This document shows, piece after piece, positions 51,188 through 58,273 of a DNA stretch of 64,000 nucleotides. Source of the DNA: Ruegeria sp. R14_0 (GTDB lineage Bacteria > Pseudomonadota > Alphaproteobacteria > Rhodobacterales > Rhodobacteraceae); assembly GCF_017743975.1 (NCBI RefSeq), contig NZ_JAGHRC010000008.1, positions 1 to 64,000 of the forward strand, read 5' to 3'. Numbering within the stretch: position 1 is the stretch's first letter; every line of letters begins with the position of its first letter. A program made the translations under genes and the position numbers. The notes under the pieces are model-generated. The model worked only from the letters and a program-made list of their open reading frames with translations, ran no database searches and was not told the origin of the DNA.

Positions 51188-52126
51188 ATGGCCCGATCCC
51201 GTACGCCCAAATTCGATGCCTCCGAGGTCATCACAAACGAAATCATCCGTATCATTGAGCGCGGCGTCCTGCCCTGGCGAAAGCCCTGGACCGCAGGCGG
51301 CAGCTCTCGCCCCCTGCGCGTGGGGGGTGAGCCCTACCAGGGGGTCAACAACTTCCTGCTGACGATGCGCACCGTGATGGCGGGCCACAGCTCGCCCTTC
51401 TGGATGACGCTGCCTCAGGCCAATGCCTTGGACGCGAAGGTGCGCAAAGGCGAGAAGTCCTCTGTCGTTGTCTACTACGGCCAAAGCCGGAAAGACGCCG
51501 ATGGCGAGGACGACCGTAGCAGCGGGGATGATCACTCCGAGGAAGCCCGCATCTTCCGCTTCCAGAAATCCTACCGCGTGTTCAATGCCTGCCAGATCGA
51601 GGGCTTGCCCGACAGTTTCTACCCTGACCCGGAGCCCGTGCCCGAGCATCCGCCGTCCGAGCCCATCCCGCACATGCAAGCGTTTTTCGATGCCATCGAC
51701 ATCACAACCGTCTTCACGGGCACGGAGGCGTACTATTTGCCCCCCGTGGACAAGGTCTACATGCCGTCCATCACGCGGTTTCAGGACCCGCGCAATTTCT
51801 ACGGGGTCTGGGCCCATGAGCTGGCCCATGCCACAAAAGCCCCCCATCGGCTGAACCGCGATTTCGGGTTCTCGAAGTTTGGCAACACGTCCTATGCTCG
51901 CGAGGAGATCGTCGCGGAATTGACCTCGGTGTTCCTGGGTCAGACGCTGGGCTTTACCGCGCATACGCTCGAGATGAATGCCGCCTACCTCCACAACTGG
52001 TTGCGCGTTCTTCGGTCGGACAAGGGCGCAATCTTCCGGCACGCCGCGGACGCGCAGCGGGCCTGCGACTATCTGATCGCCAGATCGGAGGCGTGCAGGG
52101 CAGGGGAGGGCGCTGAGGCAGCATGA
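51188..52126 (+). CDS. ArdC-like antirestriction / zincin-domain protein
   Basis: A 312-residue protein with an N-terminal ssDNA-binding ArdC domain (VLPWRKPWTAGGSSRPLRVG, PYQGVNNFLL) and a C-terminal zincin domain with HELAHAT (His210, Glu211, His214). A further Glu in EEIVAE is the likely third ligand. Such proteins are carried by conjugative plasmids and protect incoming single-stranded DNA. A GGAGG site precedes the ATG. Confidence 0.88.
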   Translation: MARSRTPKFDASEVITNEIIRIIERGVLPWRKPWTAGGSSRPLRVGGEPYQGVNNFLLTMRTVMAGHSSPFWMTLPQANALDAKVRKGEKSSVVVYYGQSRKDADGEDDRSSGDDHSEEARIFRFQKSYRVFNACQIEGLPDSFYPDPEPVPEHPPSEPIPHMQAFFDAIDITTVFTGTEAYYLPPVDKVYMPSITRFQDPRNFYGVWAHELAHATKAPHRLNRDFGFSKFGNTSYAREEIVAELTSVFLGQTLGFTAHTLEMNAAYLHNWLRVLRSDKGAIFRHAADAQRACDYLIARSEACRAGEGAEAA

Positions 52127-52339
52127 CCTATGCTCTTCCGCAACGCAGAAAATGGCAGCTTCGAGCCCACTTTGACCGATGCTGCGTAAAGGATGTATCG
52201 CTGCTTTCGAGGGCGGTAGAAAACCTGCTTGATCGCAGCCGCGATGCGGAGGGAAAGCAGCGCCGAGTTGTCGGAACGCGTGAACCAAAAGGCGATCTAA
52301 TCGAACGATTCAGCGCTTCACCCCGTCTGCGGCTGCCTC

Positions 52340-52666
52340 TCAAATACTGCGCGGTGCCCAGAGAATAATACCCGCACCGACAAGGCAAATGACCGCTCCA
52401 ACTACATCCCATTGATCCGGGCGATGCCCTTCTACGCCCCATAGCCACAGCAGGGACGATACGATGTAAACGCCACCGTAGACTGCATAGGCGCGGCCCG
52501 CCTGATCGGCGGGGCTGAGCGCCAGTAGCCAGGCGAAAGCGACAAGGGACAGCATGCCCGGTGCCAACCAAAACACGCTCTTGTCCAGCCGGAACCAGGC
52601 CCAGAAAGCAAAGCATCCGGCAATTTCGGCCAGCGCAGCGGCGAAGTAGATAAGAACCGTCTTCAT
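52340..52666 (-). CDS. YnfA/UPF0060-family small membrane protein
   Basis: A 108-residue protein with four hydrophobic segments and the family text [20 protein letters not shown] and [18 protein letters not shown]. Some YnfA proteins are small efflux pumps. ATG 52666 gives the usual family length; an ATG at 52678 adds four residues. It lies next to the mercury genes, same strand, 44 bases after the reductase-like gene. The gap 52127-52339 on its other side shows no gene. Confidence 0.85.
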   Translation of the reverse strand: MKTVLIYFAAALAEIAGCFAFWAWFRLDKSVFWLAPGMLSLVAFAWLLALSPADQAGRAYAVYGGVYIVSSLLWLWGVEGHRPDQWDVVGAVICLVGAGIILWAPRSI

Positions 52667-52722
52667 CGGGCCAGACATACGTTCCGAGGAGGATCGGGTC
52701 TATTGCGAAAAATCTTTCAAAT

Positions 52723-54075
52723 TCAGAGAAGCGAGCCCAAATCCGATCCAACACTTGGATAGGCCGCCGTCATCGACTTAAGTTGCTTGGCCGCCAGGCC
52801 CAGCTTGATTGCCAGCCCGAAGAAATTGATCAGTTCGCCGTATTCCGGGCCGAACAGGTGCGCGCCGAGGATCTTGCCGTTCGACTTGTCCACGAGGACC
52901 TTCGCGGCAGCAGAGGTCTCGCCGATCCGGTAGTTCGAATACCAATCGCCAGTGTCGGTGAACCGAACATCGACATCATACCCGGCGTCCCTTGCCTCAC
53001 TTTCCAACATGCCGACACGCGCCACTTCCGGGACTGTGAAGACGGCTGTAGGAATACCGGCATAATCCGGTGCGGTCTGAGTGTCTTTGAGCATGTTGGA
53101 GGCCGCGACCTTCCCTTCGATCACTGCGACTGGCGTCAGCGGCATGCCATCGGTGTCGGCGGAATCTCCGGCGGCAAAGACCGCGCTGTTTGTCGTGCTT
53201 TGCAGATGCGGGGCTACAACGATGCCCTTGTCGCTGTAATCAACACCAGCCGCCTCAAGATTCAGATCGGCCAGGGCTGCCACACGGCCCGCGCCATGCA
53301 CGACCAGATCGGTTTCGATTGTTCGGGTTTCATCGCCCGACTTCACCTCGACAGTGAATGCTCTACTGGCTTCCGAGACCGATACGATTTCGGTTTCGCG
53401 CATCAGGTCCACGCCGATACCGCCGCTGCGGTCGATCAGCATTTCGACCAGATCGGGATCGAAGCCGCGTAAGGGCCGGGCGCCACGATCCACGATGATC
53501 GGGTTGGCTCCGGCCCGTGCGGCGATATGCGCAAACTCGAAGGACACGAAGCCGCCACCGATAAAAAGAACCCGATTGGGAAGGGCCTCCAGGTTGAGGA
53601 AATCCGTGCTGTCGATCACGAGATCGGCCCCTGTGAAGCTCAGCGGCCTGGGCATGGCACCGGCGGCCACGAGGAACCGTTCCGACTGATATGCCGTTCC
53701 ATCGACCTCCAGCGTGTTGCTTCCCGTGAACCGCGCGGCTCCATGCAGGGTTTCGACGCCGTTGCCCGACAGGCCCTTTTCCATCTTGTCCGGCACGGGA
53801 TCGGTGAAGCCACGCTTGTGTGCCATCAGATCGGCCCAGTTGATCGACAGATCACCGGGATCGATCCCCTTGCCCTGCATGAGCCGTGCCGCGTCCATGA
53901 TTTCCGCACCGCGCCGCAGGATTTTCTTTGGATCGCAGCCGCGCAATGCGCAGGTGCCGCCGTAGGGCAGCGCATCGACAATGGCGACACGCCATCCTGC
54001 CGCGCCACATTTGTTGGCCGCGGCCACGCCCGCCATGCCCGCCCCGATGACGATCAGGTCGTAGTCTTCATTCAT
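52723..54075 (-). CDS. Class I pyridine nucleotide-disulfide oxidoreductase (MerA-like paralog)
   Basis: A 450-residue FAD enzyme with IVIGAGMAGVAAA, redox pair Cys42/Cys47 (GGTCALRGCDPKK) and an NAD(P) fold. The C-terminus (TAAYPSVGSDLGSLL) has neither the vicinal cysteines of MerA nor the His-Glu pair of glutathione reductase. It is encoded 22 bases after merA and presumably co-transcribed. It may reduce small disulfides or support mercury detoxification. Confidence 0.85.
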   Translation of the reverse strand: MNEDYDLIVIGAGMAGVAAANKCGAAGWRVAIVDALPYGGTCALRGCDPKKILRRGAEIMDAARLMQGKGIDPGDLSINWADLMAHKRGFTDPVPDKMEKGLSGNGVETLHGAARFTGSNTLEVDGTAYQSERFLVAAGAMPRPLSFTGADLVIDSTDFLNLEALPNRVLFIGGGFVSFEFAHIAARAGANPIIVDRGARPLRGFDPDLVEMLIDRSGGIGVDLMRETEIVSVSEASRAFTVEVKSGDETRTIETDLVVHGAGRVAALADLNLEAAGVDYSDKGIVVAPHLQSTTNSAVFAAGDSADTDGMPLTPVAVIEGKVAASNMLKDTQTAPDYAGIPTAVFTVPEVARVGMLESEARDAGYDVDVRFTDTGDWYSNYRIGETSAAAKVLVDKSNGKILGAHLFGPEYGELINFFGLAIKLGLAAKQLKSMTAAYPSVGSDLGSLL

Positions 54076-54097
54076 TCTCCGGTCCTTGTCCTGATCT

Positions 54098-55528
54098 TCA
54101 TCCGGCGCAGCAGCTCAACTTTGCCACGTCCATATCGAAGGTTTGCGCCGCCAGCTTCAGCCCTTCCACGGTCGTCAGATAGGGGAAGATCGTCTCCCCG
54201 AGCGCCTTTGTGGTCATGCCAAACTTCAGCGCCATAACGAGGGTCTGGATCGTATCGGACCCCTCGGGCGCGATGATCTGGCCGCCAAGCAGCCGGTCGG
54301 ACTTTCTGTCCGCCACCAGCTTGATCAATCCGCGCGTGTCGCGTGCGGCCAGTGCGCGCGGCACCTGATCGAGCGGTACGATGGACGTCTTGACGTCGAG
54401 GCCCGCGTCCCGCGCCTGGGCTTCACCGAGACCGACGCCCGCGACCTGCGGGTCGGAAAATACCACCCAGGGCATCGCGGCGTTGTCGTAGCGATGGTCT
54501 TCGCCGAGAACCGCATTTTTGGCCGCGAGCTTTGCACCATAGGCCGCCATATAGACGAACTGGTCGCGGTCGGTCACATCGCCTGCGGCATAGATGCCGC
54601 GCACCGATGTCTGCATGTCCTCGCCGACGACGATGGACCCACGCGCGTCGGTTTCCACGCCGATTGCGTCCAGGCCCATATCTTTGGTATTGGCCCGCCT
54701 GCCAGCGGTCGAAACGAGGTGATCCGCCGTCACTTCGACAGGCTTTCCGTTCTGGATCACGCGCAGTGTCACGCCCGCGTCGTCGCGGCGCACAGTGTCG
54801 TAGCTTAACCCGGTCAGAAGGGTGATGCCTTCGGCCTCGAACGCCGCCGCCAATGCCTCCGAGACCTCTGGTTCCGCGCCGGGCAACAGATGCGAACGGG
54901 CGACAAGCGTGACCTTCACGCCCATGCGGCTCATCATCTGGGCCAGCTCCGCGCCGATGTAGCCCGCGCCGATGAAGATCAGGCTTTTCGGCAGTACTTC
55001 GAGTTCCAGAAGACTGGTGCTGTTGAGCGCGCCGATTTCCTCGATGCCGTCGATGGTCGGCAGAACGGGACGCCCGCCCGTGGCGATGATGGTCCTCGGT
55101 GCTTTCAGGGTTCGCTCACCGACTGTCACGCCACCTTCGATCAGCCGCGCGGGACCGGCGTCGATGTAATCGACATCCTCATATTCCGGCAGAAGGTCCG
55201 CGTATTTCTTCTGGCGCAGGGTCGTGACCAGATCGTCCTTGGACTGAACGAGCGTCTGCCAATCATCCACTTGTGCCCGTCCCGACAGGCCGGGGAACCG
55301 CTTGGCAGCCCCCGCACAGTGCACGGCCTCTGCCGCACGGATCATCGCCTTGGAGGGCACGCATCCCACGTTGACGCAAGTTCCGCCGATGGTGCCATGT
55401 CCTACGAGGGCGACACGCTTTCCGGCATCCGCGCCGGTAATTGCGGCGGAGAACCCCGCCGATCCGGCCCCAAGAACGATCAGGTCATAGCCGCCCTGTT
55501 CATCGTCGTTTTTGTTCAGGTCTTTCAT
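54098..55528 (-). CDS. merA: Mercuric reductase MerA
   Basis: A 476-residue flavoenzyme that reduces Hg(II) to Hg(0) with NADPH. The redox pair is Cys51/Cys56 (GGTCVNVGCVPSK), and the C-terminal mercury-binding pair is Cys473-Cys474 (LSCCAG). The N-terminal metal-binding domain of Tn501-type MerA is absent, as in many alphaproteobacterial forms. ATG 55528 begins one base after the previous stop and has a GAGG site; an ATG six codons upstream is possible. Confidence 0.94.
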   Translation of the reverse strand: MKDLNKNDDEQGGYDLIVLGAGSAGFSAAITGADAGKRVALVGHGTIGGTCVNVGCVPSKAMIRAAEAVHCAGAAKRFPGLSGRAQVDDWQTLVQSKDDLVTTLRQKKYADLLPEYEDVDYIDAGPARLIEGGVTVGERTLKAPRTIIATGGRPVLPTIDGIEEIGALNSTSLLELEVLPKSLIFIGAGYIGAELAQMMSRMGVKVTLVARSHLLPGAEPEVSEALAAAFEAEGITLLTGLSYDTVRRDDAGVTLRVIQNGKPVEVTADHLVSTAGRRANTKDMGLDAIGVETDARGSIVVGEDMQTSVRGIYAAGDVTDRDQFVYMAAYGAKLAAKNAVLGEDHRYDNAAMPWVVFSDPQVAGVGLGEAQARDAGLDVKTSIVPLDQVPRALAARDTRGLIKLVADRKSDRLLGGQIIAPEGSDTIQTLVMALKFGMTTKALGETIFPYLTTVEGLKLAAQTFDMDVAKLSCCAG

Positions 55529-55529
55529 C

Positions 55530-55667
55530 TCAGCGCGCCTCGCCATGTTCGGGGTCTTTTGGTCTGGCGGCGAGCAGATATATGACCGCGCCGATGGCGA
55601 TCAGCGGTGTCAACATGCCGAGGAGGCCGAAGACCATGCCGGTGGCGGTGCAACATCCCATCATCAT
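55530..55667 (-). CDS. Small membrane protein with vicinal Cys, mer operon
   Basis: A 45-residue peptide (MMMGCCTATG, then a hydrophobic span FGLLGMLTPLIAIGAVIYLL) with a Cys-Cys pair before the membrane segment. It overlaps the MerF-like gene by four bases (ATGA) and is tightly followed by merA, so it is surely within the operon. Its role in mercury transfer is inferred from the Cys pair and place. Confidence 0.65.
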   Translation of the reverse strand: MMMGCCTATGMVFGLLGMLTPLIAIGAVIYLLAARPKDPEHGEAR

Positions 55668-56050
55668 AAGAGCGATCCTTTCTTTTGCGCACGGTTCAGG
55701 AGAACCGCGTAGAGTGCTGTGGCGGCGAAAACGCCGATTGTGATCCGTATTGCGAACCTGAATTCGAGAAGAATGATCAGGATCGACAGGGCCACCGCGA
55801 GGCCGGTGGCCCAAAGTTTCGGGGCCGGTCCCGGTTTGCCAGCGCGCAGCCAAAGGGCCTGTGCCACCACGGCGAGGCTGAAAAACAGCAGCGGGAACAG
55901 GGCGTAATCGAGCCAGCCCGTGAGGGCCGACAATCCGACGCCAGCGACGATGACGACCAGAAGCGGTGTAAAGCAGCAGAGCGCGGCGAAGAGCGCACCG
56001 CCAAGCCCCCATTTCAGCAGACGGTCGGAATTTTCAGGTGTGTCAGTCAA
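55664..56050 (-). CDS. merF: MerF-like mercury transporter with a C-terminal extension
   Basis: A 128-residue membrane protein whose first 70 residues match MerF: Cys25-Cys26 in FAALCCFTPLLVV, then GLSALTGWLDYALFPL. Standard MerF has two spans and about 80 residues; this one has two more hydrophobic segments at the C-terminus. The start is most likely TTG 56050, which overlaps the previous stop (TTGA); no ATG gives the conserved N-terminus. Confidence 0.78.
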   Translation of the reverse strand: MTDTPENSDRLLKWGLGGALFAALCCFTPLLVVIVAGVGLSALTGWLDYALFPLLFFSLAVVAQALWLRAGKPGPAPKLWATGLAVALSILIILLEFRFAIRITIGVFAATALYAVLLNRAQKKGSLL

Positions 56051-56298
56051 GGAGCCGTCTTTCTTTGTGATGGGTCGGGGCCGGAGGCGCGTTTCATTTG
56101 CGAACGACGCAGTGCGCGGACGATCAGGTAGGTCAGACCCGCCAAAACCAGCACGGCAATGCCACTCATTCCAGAGAGCCAAGCCCCAACGCCGCCGAAC
56201 AACGCTGCAAGCACGGCAGTTCCGCCGCCGCAGCAGACGACCACGACCGGAGCTGCTATTCCGAAGGCCAGCAGGCCACCCATCAGATTGTCACGCAT
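56047..56298 (-). CDS. Small membrane protein with Cys-Cys, mer operon
   Basis: An 83-residue protein with two hydrophobic segments and VVVVCCGGGTAVLAAL in the first. This recalls the mercury-binding pair of MerT, MerF and MerC. I do not place it in a named Mer family. A 20-bp tandem duplication covers its start codon and leader. It lies between merP and the MerF-like gene. Confidence 0.65.
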   Translation of the reverse strand: MRDNLMGGLLAFGIAAPVVVVCCGGGTAVLAALFGGVGAWLSGMSGIAVLVLAGLTYLIVRALRRSQMKRASGPDPSQRKTAP

Positions 56299-56324
56299 TG
56301 CAGGAGATTGTCACGCATTGCAGG
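56285..56324. repeat. Perfect 20-bp tandem duplication over a start codon
   Basis: AGATTGTCACGCATTGCAGG occurs at 56285-56304 and 56305-56324. Each copy contains an ATG on the minus strand (56298 and 56318). The upstream copy opens an 11-codon frame that ends before the second ATG is used, so the duplication created a short upstream reading frame. Confidence 0.92.
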
Positions 56325-56328
56325 CGGC

Positions 56329-56631
56329 TCAGGAGGCTGTGTCGGGCAGCACCTGCGCCGGATAGCCATTGGCCGTCACCGCGCCGATGATGCTTTCGAT
56401 GGAAGTTTCGGCGTCATCGTAGGTCACGCTGTAAACACCCTGCCCGTATTCGGGGCCGTCCTCGAATGCGGCGATCTCGACCGACGGAACACCGCGCATC
56501 GAGCTGGCAACAATGAACGAACAGGACGGGCATGTCAGTTCGCTGACGGCGATCTCGACCTGGCGCTCTTCAGCGAGGGCCGGGGTCGAGAGTGCGACGA
56601 TGGCCAGGGCGGATAACAGGAGATGCTTCAT
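56329..56631 (-). CDS. merP: Periplasmic mercury-binding protein MerP
   Basis: A 100-residue HMA-fold protein with a signal peptide (MKHLLLSALAIVALSTPALA) and the metal motif LTCPSCSF (Cys34, Cys37). It takes Hg(II) in the periplasm and hands it to MerT. ATG 56631 has better spacing from the GAGG site than the ATG two codons upstream. Confidence 0.92.
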   Translation of the reverse strand: MKHLLLSALAIVALSTPALAEERQVEIAVSELTCPSCSFIVASSMRGVPSVEIAAFEDGPEYGQGVYSVTYDDAETSIESIIGAVTANGYPAQVLPDTAS

Positions 56632-56646
56632 GGTCATGGTCCTCGT

Positions 56647-57054
56647 TCAGAATTTCAGGATGAAGGGGGTGATGTAGGGAAAGATCATGGCGACAGCGAC
56701 AATCGCGGAAGCGGCCCAGAGGGTTGCGCGCATGATGCGGCGGTCGATGGGGCGGGCGCAGGTGCCATCGGCACAGGCCTCGGCATCTACAGGCTTGTAA
56801 GCCTTGTAGAAGCCGTATCCCAAAAACGCGGCGCTCAGCGCGAAGGTGTACCATTTGTAGGCATAGAGCGCCCCGAGCTGCGCGATGAACACGCCTGTCA
56901 CGCCAAAGCTGACCAGCACCAATGGAAGGATGCAGCAAGAAGTCATCGCCAGCGCACCGAGGACGCCGAGGCCGGTCACGCCCCATCCCTTGGTGGTTTC
57001 GTCGCCAATTTTCTGCGACTGAGATTGCGGAAGTTCCGCCAAATGTTGTTCCAT
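56647..57054 (-). CDS. merT: Inner-membrane mercury transporter MerT
   Basis: A 135-residue protein with three membrane spans, Cys40-Cys41 in the first (AMTSCCILPLVLV) and Cys94/Cys99 in the cytoplasmic loop (AEACADGTCA). These are the two mercury relay sites of MerT. An AAGGAAG site precedes ATG 57054. It is the first structural gene of the operon. Confidence 0.94.
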   Translation of the reverse strand: MEQHLAELPQSQSQKIGDETTKGWGVTGLGVLGALAMTSCCILPLVLVSFGVTGVFIAQLGALYAYKWYTFALSAAFLGYGFYKAYKPVDAEACADGTCARPIDRRIMRATLWAASAIVAVAMIFPYITPFILKF

Positions 57055-57083
57055 CGAATCTTCCTTGAACAGATGTTTCCACC

Positions 57084-57114
57084 GTTCTAGGGTCTGTAGT
57101 TGATACAGGCTCAA
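57084..57114 (-). promoter_or_regulatory. mer operator-promoter with 19-bp spacer
   Basis: On the minus strand TTGAGC (57114-57109) and TAGAAC (57089-57084) are 19 bases apart. The perfect dyad CTGTA-N5-TACAG (57094-57108) sits between them. An overlong spacer with a central dyad is the hallmark of promoters that MerR twists into activity when it binds Hg(II). Confidence 0.85.
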
Positions 57115-57130
57115 GGGATTTTTCGGCACA

Positions 57131-57544
57131 ATGAGTAACACAAGCGTGAGATCAATTCGGCGGGGCGATTTGGCCCGCGCAACGGGCTGCAACCTGGAAA
57201 CCATTCGCTATTACGAGAAAATCGGGATCATGCCGGACCCGCCGCGCAGTACGAAGGGCTACCGAAGCTACGACGATGCCCACGTCAAGCGGCTGAAATT
57301 CGTCATGCGGTCCCGCGATCTAGGCTTTTCTCTCGAAGAGGTTCGCGGGCTGCTTGGGCTGGTCGATGACCGATCCCGGACATGCGCCGAGGTGCAGATC
57401 ATCGCCGAAGATCATCTGACTGACGTTCAGGCCAAGATTGCCGATCTGCAGCGCATCGAGCGCGTCCTGTCGGACACTGTTGCGCGATGCACCGGCGATG
57501 CTGCCCCAGAATGCGCGGTGATCGATGCGTTACTCGATGCTTAG
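57131..57544 (+). CDS. merR: Mercury-responsive regulator MerR
   Basis: A 137-residue MerR with the winged helix (GDLARATGCNLETIRYYEKI) and the three mercury ligands Cys85, Cys120 and Cys128 in the pattern of Tn501 MerR. It is divergent from merT and shares the operator-promoter, acting as repressor without Hg(II) and activator with it. The 184 bases after it contain no other gene. Confidence 0.95.
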   Translation: MSNTSVRSIRRGDLARATGCNLETIRYYEKIGIMPDPPRSTKGYRSYDDAHVKRLKFVMRSRDLGFSLEEVRGLLGLVDDRSRTCAEVQIIAEDHLTDVQAKIADLQRIERVLSDTVARCTGDAAPECAVIDALLDA

Positions 57545-57728
57545 TCCACCCTAAAGAAGAGGGGGCAACGGACCTTCGTGAACGGCGCAGCGAAAGCCCG
57601 AAAAGTCCCGCAGAGCGGACTATTGGAACTGTTTGGTTCGGGCAGGTTTGGACCGGGTTCCTCCGCCAAGCGGAAAAGGAAAAGTGGGCTTTGAGAAGGG
57701 TGTTTCAAACCTCTCAAAGGAGATCCCC

Positions 57729-58118
57729 ATGTCCATGAATGTTCAACCCCAGCCAGACCTTCCGGATCCGACCGTGATCGCGGCGCAAAACGACGCGTTT
57801 CGCAAGCTCGCGTGCCTTGGGGTGCCGCCCGCGCAGCCCATCCAGGGCCGCATGCATGTCACCCGCGCGCTTATGGAGGCCGGTGACGGCTTCATGGCCG
57901 AGGCGGTGAAGGCGACCGGTGCGTTTGATACATTCGAGCCTGAGAATGATCCCGAGGGATGGCACGATTTCGGGGCGGTCGAGATCCGGGGCGAGACCGT
58001 GTTCTGGAAGATCGATCTCTACGAAGCAGACTCGGACTTCCGCTACGGGGCTGAGACCCCGGACAATCCTGCCACCACCATGCGCGTGCTGACCATCATG
58101 CTGGCGCGCGACTGGTAG
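57729..58118 (+). CDS. DUF3768 family protein
   Basis: A 129-residue protein with the family text VIAAQNDAFR, DTFEPENDPEGWHDFGAVEI and ETVFWKIDLYEAD, ending TTMRVLTIMLARDW. DUF3768 proteins are common on alphaproteobacterial plasmids and have no known function. A strong AGGAG site precedes ATG 57729. A terminator follows. Confidence 0.8.
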   Translation: MSMNVQPQPDLPDPTVIAAQNDAFRKLACLGVPPAQPIQGRMHVTRALMEAGDGFMAEAVKATGAFDTFEPENDPEGWHDFGAVEIRGETVFWKIDLYEADSDFRYGAETPDNPATTMRVLTIMLARDW

Positions 58119-58154
58119 GGCAGGGGACTCCTCCCCCTGACATCTGAGACGATG

Positions 58155-58193
58155 AAGGCCCGCTGAACCCTCAAAGGGAAAGTGGGCCTTTTG
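58155..58193 (+). terminator. Intrinsic terminator after the DUF3768 gene
   Basis: AAGGCCCGC pairs with GTGGGCCTT around an inner CCCT/AGGG stem and is followed by TTTT. It ends the DUF3768 transcript before the ParB-like gene. Confidence 0.75.
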
Positions 58194-58273
58194 TCGTGGT
58201 GATCCCTGAAGCCGGGGATTGGTCACGCGCGTGAGCGCGCGGGCCACACCTCACCCTCCTGGAAGGATATCCC

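Noticed and set aside
51143..52288. A 381-residue frame antisense to the ArdC-like gene
   Set aside because: The plus-strand frame has a ribosome site, an ssDNA-binding domain and HELAH; the antisense frame has no family features.
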